Shown one piece after another: positions 8,538 to 16,900 of a stretch of DNA of 42,811 nucleotides. The notes under the pieces were generated by a model. It was not told the origin of the DNA. It did no database searches and saw only the letters and a program-made list of their open reading frames with translations. Made by a program: the position numbers and the translations under genes. Within the stretch, counting starts at the first letter, position 1, and each line of letters opens with the position of its first letter. The stretch spans positions 1 through 42,811 of the forward strand of contig CAKUEM010000009.1 of assembly GCA_934646115.1 (NCBI GenBank), in the 5' to 3' direction. Origin of the DNA: an uncultured Oscillospiraceae bacterium (GTDB taxonomy: Bacteria > Bacillota > Clostridia > Oscillospirales > JAAYXM01).

Positions 8538-9377
8538 TTATTCCAGCGCGCGGTCGATCCGCTCCTTGCGCACGCGCCCGTCGCGCAGGAGTGCATGCAG
8601 CCGCTCCGCATTATCCGCCGCGATCGCATCGCGATATTCCTGCAAATGCTGTAAAATCGTGTCGATCTCCTGCACAAGCGGCGCGCGATTTTCCAAAAAC
8701 AGCTCGGTCCACATGTCCTCGTTGAGCCGCGCCACGCGCGTCATATCGCGGTAACTGCCCGCGCTGTAGCCGTCGTGCCGCGTTGCCTCCGGGCTTTTGA
8801 TATACGCCGAGGAGACCACGTGCGCAAGCTGCGAGGTGAATGCGATCATTCGGTCGTGATTTTCCGGCGTGGTATACACGATCTTTGTAAATCCAAGCGT
8901 TTTAAAAAATTGCGAAAGCGTCTCCGCCGCAGGCTTTTCGCGCTCGTTCGGCGTTAAGATCATGCTCGCGCCGCAAAAAAGATCTTCCTGCGCCGCCGAA
9001 AAGCCGGACAGCTCGCGCCCCGCCATCGGGTGCCCGCCGACGAAATGAAACCCGTGCGCGCGAGAAAGCTCATCCAGCGCCGCGCACACCACGCCCTTCA
9101 CGCCGCCGCAGTCGCACACGATGCATGTGTCCGCAATGTGCGCCGCGTGCCGCATTGCAAACTCGATGCTGTCCTTCGGATAGAGCGCGAGCAGCAGCAG
9201 ATCCAGCGCCGGGATATCCTCGTCTGTGCCCGCGCGCGTGATCGCCCCGGCGTGCACCGCCTCGGTCAGCACCGCCTCCGCCCGGTCAAACCCAAGCACC
9301 TCATGCCCGCCGGCGCGCATCGCCGCCTTCGCCATCGAGCCGCCGATCAAGCCCAGCCCTACAATGCCGATTCTCAT
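8538..9377 (-). CDS. tyrA: Prephenate dehydrogenase
   Basis: This 279-residue enzyme oxidatively decarboxylates prephenate to 4-hydroxyphenylpyruvate, the last committed step towards tyrosine. The N-terminal Rossmann fold starts MRIGIVGLGLIGGSMAKAAM. The catalytic histidine region GGHPMAGRELSGF is present, as is the helical C-terminal domain. There is no ACT or chorismate mutase fusion. The start has GGAGGG about 7 nt upstream. It begins only 12 nt after hydF in the same direction, so it looks like the last gene of the hydrogenase-maturation operon. HydG consumes tyrosine, so the link may be functional (inference). Confidence 0.92.
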   Translation of the reverse strand: MRIGIVGLGLIGGSMAKAAMRAGGHEVLGFDRAEAVLTEAVHAGAITRAGTDEDIPALDLLLLALYPKDSIEFAMRHAAHIADTCIVCDCGGVKGVVCAALDELSRAHGFHFVGGHPMAGRELSGFSAAQEDLFCGASMILTPNEREKPAAETLSQFFKTLGFTKIVYTTPENHDRMIAFTSQLAHVVSSAYIKSPEATRHDGYSAGSYRDMTRVARLNEDMWTELFLENRAPLVQEIDTILQHLQEYRDAIAADNAERLHALLRDGRVRKERIDRALE

Positions 9378-9389
9378 ATTCGCGCCCTC

Positions 9390-10577
9390 CTATTCCAGCT
9401 CGACATGCGGCAAAATCCCGGTCAGCTTCGCGATCGCAATGCCGTAATTCGTGATCGGAACACCTGCGTGCTGCGCCGCCGTAATGCGCGAAAGCACATA
9501 CTTCCGGTTAAACATACATGCGCCACAATGTATAATGAGCGCGTATTTTGACAAATCGTTTTTAAAATCCGCGCCGCTGACCACATCGATCTGCAATTCT
9601 CCGCCCACTTTTTTGCGCAGCAGGGCAGGGATCTTCACGCGGCCGATATCTCCATCCTGCGCATTATGCGTGCATGCCTCCGCAATAAGAACCCGGTCGC
9701 CCGGGCGCAGCGCATCGATCGCGCGCGCGCCCTCGGCAAAGGCGGAAATGTCGCCCTTATACCGCGCGAGCAGCACAGAAAACGAAGTGAGGCGGCTGCC
9801 CTCCGGCTTATTCGCATACACCTCGCGGAAGCACTGCGAGTCGCAAATAATCAGCGCGGGCGGCGCAGCGAGCGCCTGCAACGCGGCGGTCATCTCGCGC
9901 GCGGTGCAGCTGACAACCACGCAATGCCCATCCAGCAGCGCGCGGATCGTTTGCACTTGCGGCAGGATCAGCCGCCCCTTCGGCGCCTGAATATCCTGCG
10001 GCATGACGAGCAGCACCACATCGCCCGGCGCGGTCAGATGCCCGGTGAGCGACAACGCGTCAAAATCCGGCGGAACGGCGCGCACGATCGCCGTGCGCAG
10101 CGCCTCGATCCCGGTGCGCTGCGCCGCACTGACCAGAACCGGGGTCAGCCCGGTCTCCGCTTTGATGCGCTGCGCAAGCTGCTGCGCCGCGGGCAGCGCG
10201 TCGATTTTATTGAGCACGGCGACCGTTGGGATCTTGCGCGCCGCAAGCTCCTTCGCCCACGCGCGCTCCAACGTGAGATCTTCCCCGGCGCATACAAGCA
10301 GCGCCATGTCTGTTTTCTCGATCACCTCGCGCGTTTTCGCCACGCGCAGCGTGCCCAGCGCGCCGGTATCGTCAAAACCCGCCGTGTCGATCATGACGCA
10401 TGGTCCGATCGGATGCAGCTCTACGGATTTTTTCACCGGGTCGGCAGTCGTTCCCGGCACGTCCGAGGTGATGGCAAGCTCCTGCCCGAGCAGGGCGTTG
10501 ATCAACGTGGATTTTCCGGCGTTGCGCCGCCCGAAAATCGCGATATGTAAGCGCAGTCCGCCCGGTGTTTCGTTCAT
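9390..10577 (-). CDS. hydF: [FeFe]-hydrogenase maturation GTPase HydF
   Basis: HydF is the scaffold on which the two-iron subcluster of the H-cluster is assembled before transfer to apo-hydrogenase. Residues about 10-180 are a G domain: FGRRNAGKSTLINALLGQE (P loop), DTAGFDDTG (G3) and LNKID (G4). The C-terminal region has the conserved Fe-S ligands CTHN (near residue 302) and HCGAC (near 351-355), the CxH...HCxxC pattern of true HydF. Length is 395 residues. ATG 10577 is chosen because AGGAGG (10585-10590) lies 7 nt upstream. It is 11 nt downstream of hydG. Confidence 0.96.
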   Translation of the reverse strand: MNETPGGLRLHIAIFGRRNAGKSTLINALLGQELAITSDVPGTTADPVKKSVELHPIGPCVMIDTAGFDDTGALGTLRVAKTREVIEKTDMALLVCAGEDLTLERAWAKELAARKIPTVAVLNKIDALPAAQQLAQRIKAETGLTPVLVSAAQRTGIEALRTAIVRAVPPDFDALSLTGHLTAPGDVVLLVMPQDIQAPKGRLILPQVQTIRALLDGHCVVVSCTAREMTAALQALAAPPALIICDSQCFREVYANKPEGSRLTSFSVLLARYKGDISAFAEGARAIDALRPGDRVLIAEACTHNAQDGDIGRVKIPALLRKKVGGELQIDVVSGADFKNDLSKYALIIHCGACMFNRKYVLSRITAAQHAGVPITNYGIAIAKLTGILPHVELE

Positions 10578-10588
10578 ATCCATTCCTC

Positions 10589-12001
10589 CTAGAAGCGAAA
10601 ATCGCGCATGCCTTGCTTCATATCCTTCAAATGCTCCAGCACGAGCGCACGCACCTTGTCGTTCGGAATGTTTTTGCACTCCGCCTGCAGCAGCGCCGCG
10701 CCGAGCGCGCGCGTGTTCTCGCCCGCGTAATCTTCAAGGTATTCGTTGAGCGTCATCAGCGCGTTCGCCTGACATACGTTTCCGATCTGCCCCGCCTTTG
10801 CGAGCTGCATAAACCGGTCGCCGGTGCGCCCCTCGCGGTAACACGCGGTGCAGAAGCTCGGAATATAGCCCAGCGAGATCAGCCAGCCGACGATCTCATC
10901 GAGCGTGCGCGTATCGTTCACTTCGAACTGCGCGGAATTTTCCTCCTCGCGCTTGACATAGCCGCCGACGCTGGTAGACGAGCCGCCGCTGATCTGCGAA
11001 ACGCCGACCTTCAGCACATCCGCGCGCGACTTTTCAGACTCACGCGTGGAGATGATCAGCCCGGTATACGGAACCGCAATGCGCAGCACCGCAACCAGCT
11101 TGCGGAACAGCGCATCGTCGATCGCGTTTGGATATTCCGAAAGATCCACGTCGTCCGCCGGGCGGATGCGCGGCACGCTGATCGTATGCGGCCCCACGCC
11201 GAACGTATCCTCCAGGTGCTTGGCATGCATCAGAAGCCCGATGAAATCATAGCGATAATCAGAAAGCCCGAACAGCACGCCGATGCCCACATCGTCGATC
11301 CCGCCCTGCATCGCGCGATCCATCGCCTCTGTATGATAGGCGTAGTTGTGCTTCGGTCCGGTCGGATGCAGATACTCATAGCGCGCCTTGTCGTACGTCT
11401 CCTGAAAGAGGATGTATGTGCCGATGCCCGCGTCGCGCAGGCGGCGATAGTTTTCCACCGTGGTCGCCGCGATATTCACGTTCACGCGCCGGATCGCGCC
11501 GTTTTTATGATGGATGCCGTAAATGGTCTGGATGCTCTCCAGCACATATTCGATCGGGCAATTCTGCGGGTCCTCGCCGGTCTCCAGCGCGAGGCGCTTG
11601 TGCCCCATATCCTGCAGCGCGATCACCTCGCGGCGGATATCCTCCTGCGTGAGCTGCTTGCGCGCGATGTGACAGTTCGCGTGGTGATACGGGCAATAGC
11701 GGCAGCCGTTGACGCAGTAATTCGACAAATACAGCGGCGCGAACATCACGATACGGTTGCCATAAATTTTCTGCTTGATCGCCATCGCAACGCGAAACAT
11801 CTCGTCCTGCACCTGCGCATCCTCGCAGAGCAAAAGCGTTGCCGCCTCGCGATAAGAAAGCCCCTTTGCGCGCGCGCCGGTCTCTAAAATCTGCGAGAGC
11901 AGCGCGCGGTCATTTTTATGCTGTTCGGCATATTCGATCGCGCTTAAAATCTCCTCATGATCGATAAACTCTGTGGCATGCGCGGATTTGCTGTTATACA
12001 T
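10589..12001 (-). CDS. hydG: [FeFe]-hydrogenase H-cluster radical SAM maturase HydG (tyrosine lyase)
   Basis: HydG cleaves L-tyrosine to p-cresol and dehydroglycine, and from the latter makes the CO and cyanide ligands carried by an iron-cysteine synthon. The radical SAM cluster motif CVNGCRYC (C96, C100, C103) is the CX3CX2C form. The C-terminal auxiliary-cluster cysteines follow the CTAC...NVC pattern (near residues 383, 386 and 409), which separates HydG from the related ThiH. Length is 470 residues. ATG 12001 has GGAAAGGAAG upstream; a GTG at 12019 is in frame but lacks a site. It lies between hydE and hydF in one operon. Confidence 0.97.
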   Translation of the reverse strand: MYNSKSAHATEFIDHEEILSAIEYAEQHKNDRALLSQILETGARAKGLSYREAATLLLCEDAQVQDEMFRVAMAIKQKIYGNRIVMFAPLYLSNYCVNGCRYCPYHHANCHIARKQLTQEDIRREVIALQDMGHKRLALETGEDPQNCPIEYVLESIQTIYGIHHKNGAIRRVNVNIAATTVENYRRLRDAGIGTYILFQETYDKARYEYLHPTGPKHNYAYHTEAMDRAMQGGIDDVGIGVLFGLSDYRYDFIGLLMHAKHLEDTFGVGPHTISVPRIRPADDVDLSEYPNAIDDALFRKLVAVLRIAVPYTGLIISTRESEKSRADVLKVGVSQISGGSSTSVGGYVKREEENSAQFEVNDTRTLDEIVGWLISLGYIPSFCTACYREGRTGDRFMQLAKAGQIGNVCQANALMTLNEYLEDYAGENTRALGAALLQAECKNIPNDKVRALVLEHLKDMKQGMRDFRF

Positions 12002-12025
12002 ATCGTTCTTCCTTTCCACACGCGC

Positions 12026-12997
12026 TTAGAGCGGGGTGCGCCCCAAGCTGCGGATCATATCCTCAAGCTCGCGCCGCTCGCGCTCGATCTCTGTGTTTCC
12101 GAGCGCCGCGGGGTAAATTTCATACATGGATTTATACGGCTCGGGTGTGACCTTGCGCATGATCACATTGGCGCCGCGCGCAAATACATGCTCGCGTGCA
12201 CGCGCGTCCAGCACGCCGAGCGACGTGGTTGCCGGCAGATGCATCTGCGGGCGCAGAATGCGCGTTAAGGCAACGGCGCGCTGCGTCAGCTCGGGCGAGC
12301 CGGGCGGCTGCGCGCGCAGGGGCGTGTCCGGATGCGGAACGAACGGACCGATGCCTGCCATATCGCAATCGAGCGCATCGAGCAGCAAAATATTTTCTGC
12401 CACGCGCGCGGCGCTCTCGCCCGGAAGACCGATCATAAAGCCGCTTCCCGTTTCATAGCCGAGCCGCTTGATCGCGCGAAGGCATGAAACGCGCGCGTCA
12501 AGCGTATAGCCGGGGTGCAGCGCGGCATACAGCGCGGCGTCTGCCGTTTCGTGCTTGAGCAGGTAGCGCTGCGCGCCGCATGCGCGCCAATGCGCATAGT
12601 CTTCCTCGCTCCGCTCGCCGCAGGACAGCGTGATCACAAGCCCCTCCGCGCACAGCGCACGCACGATCTCGCCAAGCAGCTCCGCCGAATAATACGGATC
12701 CTCGCCCGACTGCAAAACCAGCGTTCGATACCCAGCGCGGGCGGCGGCGCGCCCGATCGCAACGATTTCCTCCGGCGGAATGCGATATCGCTGCACTGCG
12801 CGGTTCTGACATTGCAGCCCGCAATAATGACAGTTTCGGCGGCAGATATTAGAAAACTCTAAAATCGCGCGGATATGCACGACATCGCCCACCGCCTCGC
12901 GGCGCAGACGATCCGCTTTTTCATAAAACGGCGTGAAATCCGGCGCGGAAAGCGCCTCGATCAGCGCGTCCTTATGCATTTCCATCTGTTTTTGCAT
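12026..12997 (-). CDS. hydE: [FeFe]-hydrogenase H-cluster radical SAM maturase HydE
   Basis: HydE is the radical SAM enzyme that acts on the HydG product to build the azadithiolate-bridged di-iron unit. The 323-residue protein carries the cluster motif CRRNCHYC (C52, C56, C59) followed by GLQ. The barrel motifs LVLQSGEDP (near residue 94-102) and GSGFMIGLPGE are as in HydE/BioB-like enzymes. Its start lies inside the end of the upstream regulator gene (26-nt overlap), with AAGGTGAT as the likely ribosome site. It ends 24 nt before hydG. Confidence 0.95.
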   Translation of the reverse strand: MQKQMEMHKDALIEALSAPDFTPFYEKADRLRREAVGDVVHIRAILEFSNICRRNCHYCGLQCQNRAVQRYRIPPEEIVAIGRAAARAGYRTLVLQSGEDPYYSAELLGEIVRALCAEGLVITLSCGERSEEDYAHWRACGAQRYLLKHETADAALYAALHPGYTLDARVSCLRAIKRLGYETGSGFMIGLPGESAARVAENILLLDALDCDMAGIGPFVPHPDTPLRAQPPGSPELTQRAVALTRILRPQMHLPATTSLGVLDARAREHVFARGANVIMRKVTPEPYKSMYEIYPAALGNTEIERERRELEDMIRSLGRTPL

Positions 12998-13229
12998 ACA
13001 TCACCTTGCTCTGCACGCCGGAAAGCTGTCCCAGCCGCCCGGACAATGCGCTGATCACATCGCTCGTTGCGTCTGCAATAATGCTGATGATGCTGATACC
13101 GCGGTCGCGATAGGGGACGCCCATGCGCCCAACGATGTGCGGGCTGAATTCATGCAGAATGTGGTTTAACCGCTCGGTCGCTTCCATATTTTCTACGATG
13201 ATTCCGATCAGTGCGATACGTGTTTCCAT
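12972..13229 (-). CDS. TM1266-family iron-only hydrogenase system regulator
   Basis: This 85-residue protein matches the small ferredoxin-fold (NikR C-terminal/ACT-like) family found beside [FeFe]-hydrogenase maturases and named for Thermotoga TM1266. It begins METRIALIGIIVENMEATE, with the pattern of alternating strands and helices and the internal GRMGVPYRDRGISIISII typical of the family. It has no DNA-binding domain of its own, so a direct regulatory role is inferred only from context. GGAGG lies 6 nt before ATG 13229. It is the first gene of the maturation operon and overlaps hydE by 26 nt. Confidence 0.88.
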   Translation of the reverse strand: METRIALIGIIVENMEATERLNHILHEFSPHIVGRMGVPYRDRGISIISIIADATSDVISALSGRLGQLSGVQSKVMYAKTDGNA

Positions 13230-13385
13230 AAAAAACCTCCAAAAAAAGCCCTGTACGTTCTGGTACAGGGCAAAAATAACGGCATTTTGACCTTCTTCCC
13301 GCCCGGGCACACGCCCTCACGGCTCAGAACGATGCTTGCAATGACCCTTTTCTTCAGAGCGTCGCTCTTCCGAATCGGGTTTTTT
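13230..13385 (-). promoter_or_regulatory. Structured leader of the hyd operon: attenuator or riboswitch candidate
   Basis: Between the minus-strand promoter and the TM1266-type gene lie about 150 nt with no gene on this strand. Visible RNA elements, in transcript order, are ACCC (13377-13380) pairing with GGGT (13344-13347) around a strong hairpin AGAGC-GAC-GCTCT (13368-13356), then GGGC-GTGT-GCCC (13316-13305), then an intrinsic terminator next to the ribosome site. AGGGC at 13317-13313 can also pair with GCCCT of the terminator 5' arm, which would give a competing antiterminator. I do not recognise it as a known riboswitch class; no T-box sequence is present. Confidence 0.6.
13241..13271 (-). 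terminator. Intrinsic terminator inside the hyd leader
   Basis: On the minus strand GCCCTGTAC (13271-13263) and GTACAGGGC (13256-13248) form a perfect 9-bp stem with a 6-nt loop, followed by seven T residues (13247-13241). The T run abuts the GGAGG ribosome site (13240-13236) of the next gene. No minus-strand gene lies upstream, so it can only act as a conditional stop for the hyd operon. Confidence 0.8.
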
Positions 13386-13389
13386 CTTT

Positions 13390-13395
13390 AGTATA
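13390..13395 (-). promoter_or_regulatory. -10 element of the hyd operon promoter
   Basis: Minus-strand TATACT preceded by TGC gives an extended -10 (TGCTATACT, 13398-13390). No good -35 is present, which fits an extended -10 promoter or one needing an activator. It is the mirror image of the plus-strand promoter 20 nt away. Confidence 0.55.
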
Positions 13396-13413
13396 GCACA
13401 CCGCGCGGAAATA

Positions 13414-13422
13414 TGCTATACT
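13414..13422 (+). promoter_or_regulatory. Extended -10 promoter of the ArsC-like gene
   Basis: TGCTATACT lies about 31 nt before the ATG at 13454. It forms a perfect 9-bp inverted repeat with the minus-strand promoter element at 13390-13398, so the two promoters stand back to back. A TATAAT at 13428-13433 is an alternative but lies too close to the gene to be preferred. Confidence 0.55.
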
Positions 13423-13453
13423 TATTTTATAATTTGCAGAAAAGGGGATTTTG

Positions 13454-13792
13454 ATGAACATTCAGATATATGGCATGGCAAAAAGTTTTGATACCAAAAA
13501 GGCAGAGCGATATTTTAAAGAGCGCCGCATTCCCTATCAGATGATCGACCTGGCGCGCTATGGGCTGAGCCCGCGCGAATTTGAAACCGTGCGCGCGGCG
13601 GTGGGGCTGGACGCAATGATCAACAAGAAGGCGCGCGATTATGACGCATCTTATCTCGCTTATCTGGCGGATGAAGCGGCGATCATCGATAAGCTGTTTG
13701 AAAACCCGTCGCTCTATCAGGCGCCGTTTGTGCGCAACGGGCGGGCGGTCACCGTAGGCTACTGCCCGGAGGTCTGGAAAACCTGGGAATAA
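13454..13792 (+). CDS. ArsC/Spx-like thioredoxin-fold protein lacking the usual N-terminal cysteine
   Basis: This 112-residue protein has the ArsC/YffB fold pattern: strand MNIQIYGM, a helix with DTKKAERYFKERRIPY, strand, the helix of the DLARYGLSPREFETV region, and a C-terminal FVRNGRAVTVGYCPEVW. In family enzymes the first loop carries a catalytic or redox cysteine (C-x-x-x-DT or CxxC). Here the loop reads MAKSFDTKKA with no cysteine; the only cysteine is near the C-terminus. It is therefore unlikely to be a classical arsenate reductase and may be a regulator or a divergent reductase. AAAAGGGG lies about 7 nt before ATG 13454. It is divergent from the hyd operon and shares its promoter region. 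Confidence 0.75.
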   Translation: MNIQIYGMAKSFDTKKAERYFKERRIPYQMIDLARYGLSPREFETVRAAVGLDAMINKKARDYDASYLAYLADEAAIIDKLFENPSLYQAPFVRNGRAVTVGYCPEVWKTWE

Positions 13793-13876
13793 GCATGCCG
13801 GCAAATGGCGTCTCCCATGCGCCGCGCAACTATTTTACCCTGCAAAAAGCGGCAGCGCGCGCAATTTTTGAATAAG

Positions 13877-13914
13877 AAAAAGGACTTCGGCACATGATGT
13901 GCCGAAGTCCTTTT
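13877..13914. terminator. Bidirectional intrinsic terminator
   Basis: AAAAGGACTTCGGCAC and its exact complement GTGCCGAAGTCCTTTT form a 16-bp stem with a 5-nt loop (ATGAT). A run on the left and T run on the right allow termination in both directions. It separates the convergent ArsC-like gene (+) and the giant surface-protein gene (-). Confidence 0.92.
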
Positions 13915-13923
13915 ATTCTTGTG

Positions 13924-16900
13924 TTAGAAGAGGATCCGATCTAACAGGACCGCAACTTCTGCGCGAGTCGCATGACCTCTGGGGTTTAACTTCCCATTTG
14001 AGCCCGCGATATAGCCGTTTTTGACCATAGCCGCAGCAGCGCTGCGCGCGTAGTCAGCAAGCTCCGCCGCGTCGTCAAACGCGTCAAGCGCGCTCTGCTC
14101 GCCGCTGATATCCAGCGCACGGGCGAGGATGACCATCATATCCTGACGCGAAATGTCCGCAAACGGATCGAACTCCGTCTCCGTCACGCCGAAGGCGATC
14201 CCATGCTCCTTCGCCGCGGCGACCGCGTCCGCGTAATACGCGCCGTTCGGAACGTCAGTAAAGCCCGCAGATTTTGTTGCCTTGAGATTTAATGCGCGCA
14301 CGATGAGCGTGATGAAATCCGCGCGGGTAATGTTCTTGCCCGGCGAATATTCTGTTTTGCTCGTGCCGCGGATGATATCGCGGGCAGCAAGCCGCAGGAT
14401 CGCTGCGCTCGCCCAGGGATGCCCTCCGAGGTCTGCAAAGTTCTTCTCGTTGTATTCCACGCGGAACGTTCCCTGTTTGTTTGCAATGAATGAGATCATT
14501 CCGTTCTCGAAGCGGCTGCTCGCCAGAATCTCGCCGGACGGAGCGCGAACGATAATGCAATCCGGGTTTTTCATCGCGCTGCTCGGCGTATAGGCGGTGG
14601 AAACGCGAGCCGGCTGCTGCAACGCGGCATCCTTGCCGTTGATCGTCACGCGCAGCGTGATCTCGTCTCCATTCTTCTCAACAACGAGCACACCCGCGCC
14701 CTTGTTGTCAAAGCTGCCCTTCGGGAATGTCACGTTTGCAAGCTTGTTCTTCACCTCGACCTCTTGCTCCGGGTCAGCGGTGAATTTCGTCTCAGAAGAC
14801 TCCGGCTTGGTATCCGGCTGCGGCTGAGGCTTCGGATCCGGCTTGCTCGGCCCGGTGATCGGACCGGTCTGTCCGGAATTCGTCCGGTTATGGATCGTGA
14901 TATTGACCGTCTGCGTGCCCTCCAGCGCGCCATCTGTCGCGTGGAAGGTCGCGTGGTGCTTGCCGACCTGTGCCGAATCCGGAATCCAGGTAAAGGTCTG
15001 CGTGTTCTCATCAAAGTTTGCGCCACGCGGCAGGTCGGACGCGCGGTAGGTAAGCGGTTTCCCGGACTCACTTGTTGCGCTGACCTGGAACTTCATTTCA
15101 GAGCCCGCTTCGCCCACACGGTCAGAGATCGGTGCAAACATCGGAACGCTGCCCCTCACGGTTGCGAGCGGAATACGGAACGACTGTCCCTCCGCGATGT
15201 TATACGTGAAGTCCTTGCCCGCATTCTTATATGCACGGATCAGCGTAACGTCGCCGATATCCAGCTTGATCGAGCCGTCTGCATTTGCAGACGCGCTGCG
15301 GATCTCATACGTACCGCTTTCAACCGCATCGTTTTTCACAACGATATGCTTGCCATTGAGTTTCGCAGGGTCGATCGCCGTATCCGGGCGAATTGTGATC
15401 TCGTTTTCGCTGGACAGCTCTTTCGTAAAGCCTGTAACCGTTCCGCTGACAGCCGCCTGTCCGCTCATGTCGCCGAGCGTATCGCCATCATTTAGATAGC
15501 TGTATATCTCTTCGCCCTGCATCATCGTGCGAACGCCCACGAAGCCGCGATAATCAAACAGATCGCTCTCCGTTACGGTAACAGCACCGTTATTGTCGGC
15601 AATATTCAACTCTGTCACGGTATACATGACCTGTTGGTTAGTCGCATAGATGACGTAGTCCACGCGGCCGCCGCAAAGCGTGACTTTTACTGCGCGTGCG
15701 ACATCGTTTTCGCCCTCTGTGCCGCTCTTTGCGTGGATGACCGTGCGGCTGGTGACAGACGGATCGTCCTGATGCGCCTGCAAAAGCTTTACCTTCGCCG
15801 CATCCGGCGACATGTTATCGATCCCCTCAAGCTGCTCGATATAGCGCTCATCGCGATACGGCTCATACACTGTGGTAAAGAGCGTATCCAGATTGGTGCC
15901 CTTGCGGCGCGCAATCAGGAACTCAAGCTTGGAAGGATTCCCGCGCACACGCGGCGGCGTTCCTTTTGCAAGCGTGACTTCGCTTAAGTCATTATTGAGC
16001 ATCGTAACGCGCAGATGCAGATCCATTTCATAAGGCAGCACCTCGCGGAAGTCATCGATCTTATAATCGACGCTGAACGCGCCCTTCGGCGCTTTGTCTT
16101 TGCGGATATGCTCAAGCCAGGTCGTTCCGTAACGCGAGGACGCGTTCGACGCAGTATCTACGCCCCACGGAACATCTGCACCCGCATAAGAGCCGATCCA
16201 CTCATACACCGGGTTGCCATCCGCGTCGATATCCACCGCACGCTTCTGGTCGCGCAGGGAAAGCCCCGTGACCTCAGCAACTGTGTCAGACTGCGAATGG
16301 AAGCTATAGAGGTGGTCGTTTCCGCCCTTCACGCGGAAGAAATCAATACCGTATGACACTTCATCCGATGCATCTACCATGACGAGCGTTCTGCGATAGA
16401 TCCCGTCTGAGTATTTCTTCACATACGCATCATGCGAAAGATCCATCATTTTCACGCGGCCGGAATCGTCGAAATGCTGCGTCTGACCGGACGCCGCGAT
16501 ATTGCAGTCCGGCTTGAGATCCACAGTGACCGTGTTATGGCTGATACTTGAGTTGATCCATTGGACACGGTTGGGGTCTGAGCCGGTCGCCTCCGGATAG
16601 CCAAGCTCCGGCGCCATATTGATCCCAAACGCCTCGATACCGAGGTTCAGCGCGTCCGGATGTCCGTGTCCTGCGGTACGTCCGTTGCGGATCCAGAAAT
16701 CGCGCTGGGTATCCACAATGTTTGCCTTGTTCGCCGCATCGCGATACTCGCCCGCGCGCAGGATGCCAAAGCCCTCGCCGCCCAGATACTTACTGCCGAA
16801 CGACAGCTGTCCGCGCTCACGCACGATCTCGCGCATCTGGTCGATCACAGCCTCCGGATCCTTCGTAAAAATATCGGCGTGAAGCCCATCAAAGCTATTG

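Noticed and set aside
10565..11887. 440-residue open frame on the plus strand
   Set aside because: It is antisense to hydG with low-complexity Arg/Ala composition and no family resemblance.
13230..13385. T-box or a common riboswitch (TPP, SAM-I, FMN, cobalamin, lysine, c-di-GMP, ZTP) in the hyd leader
   Set aside because: The conserved core sequences of these classes were looked for by eye and not found, so it is reported only as an unclassified leader.
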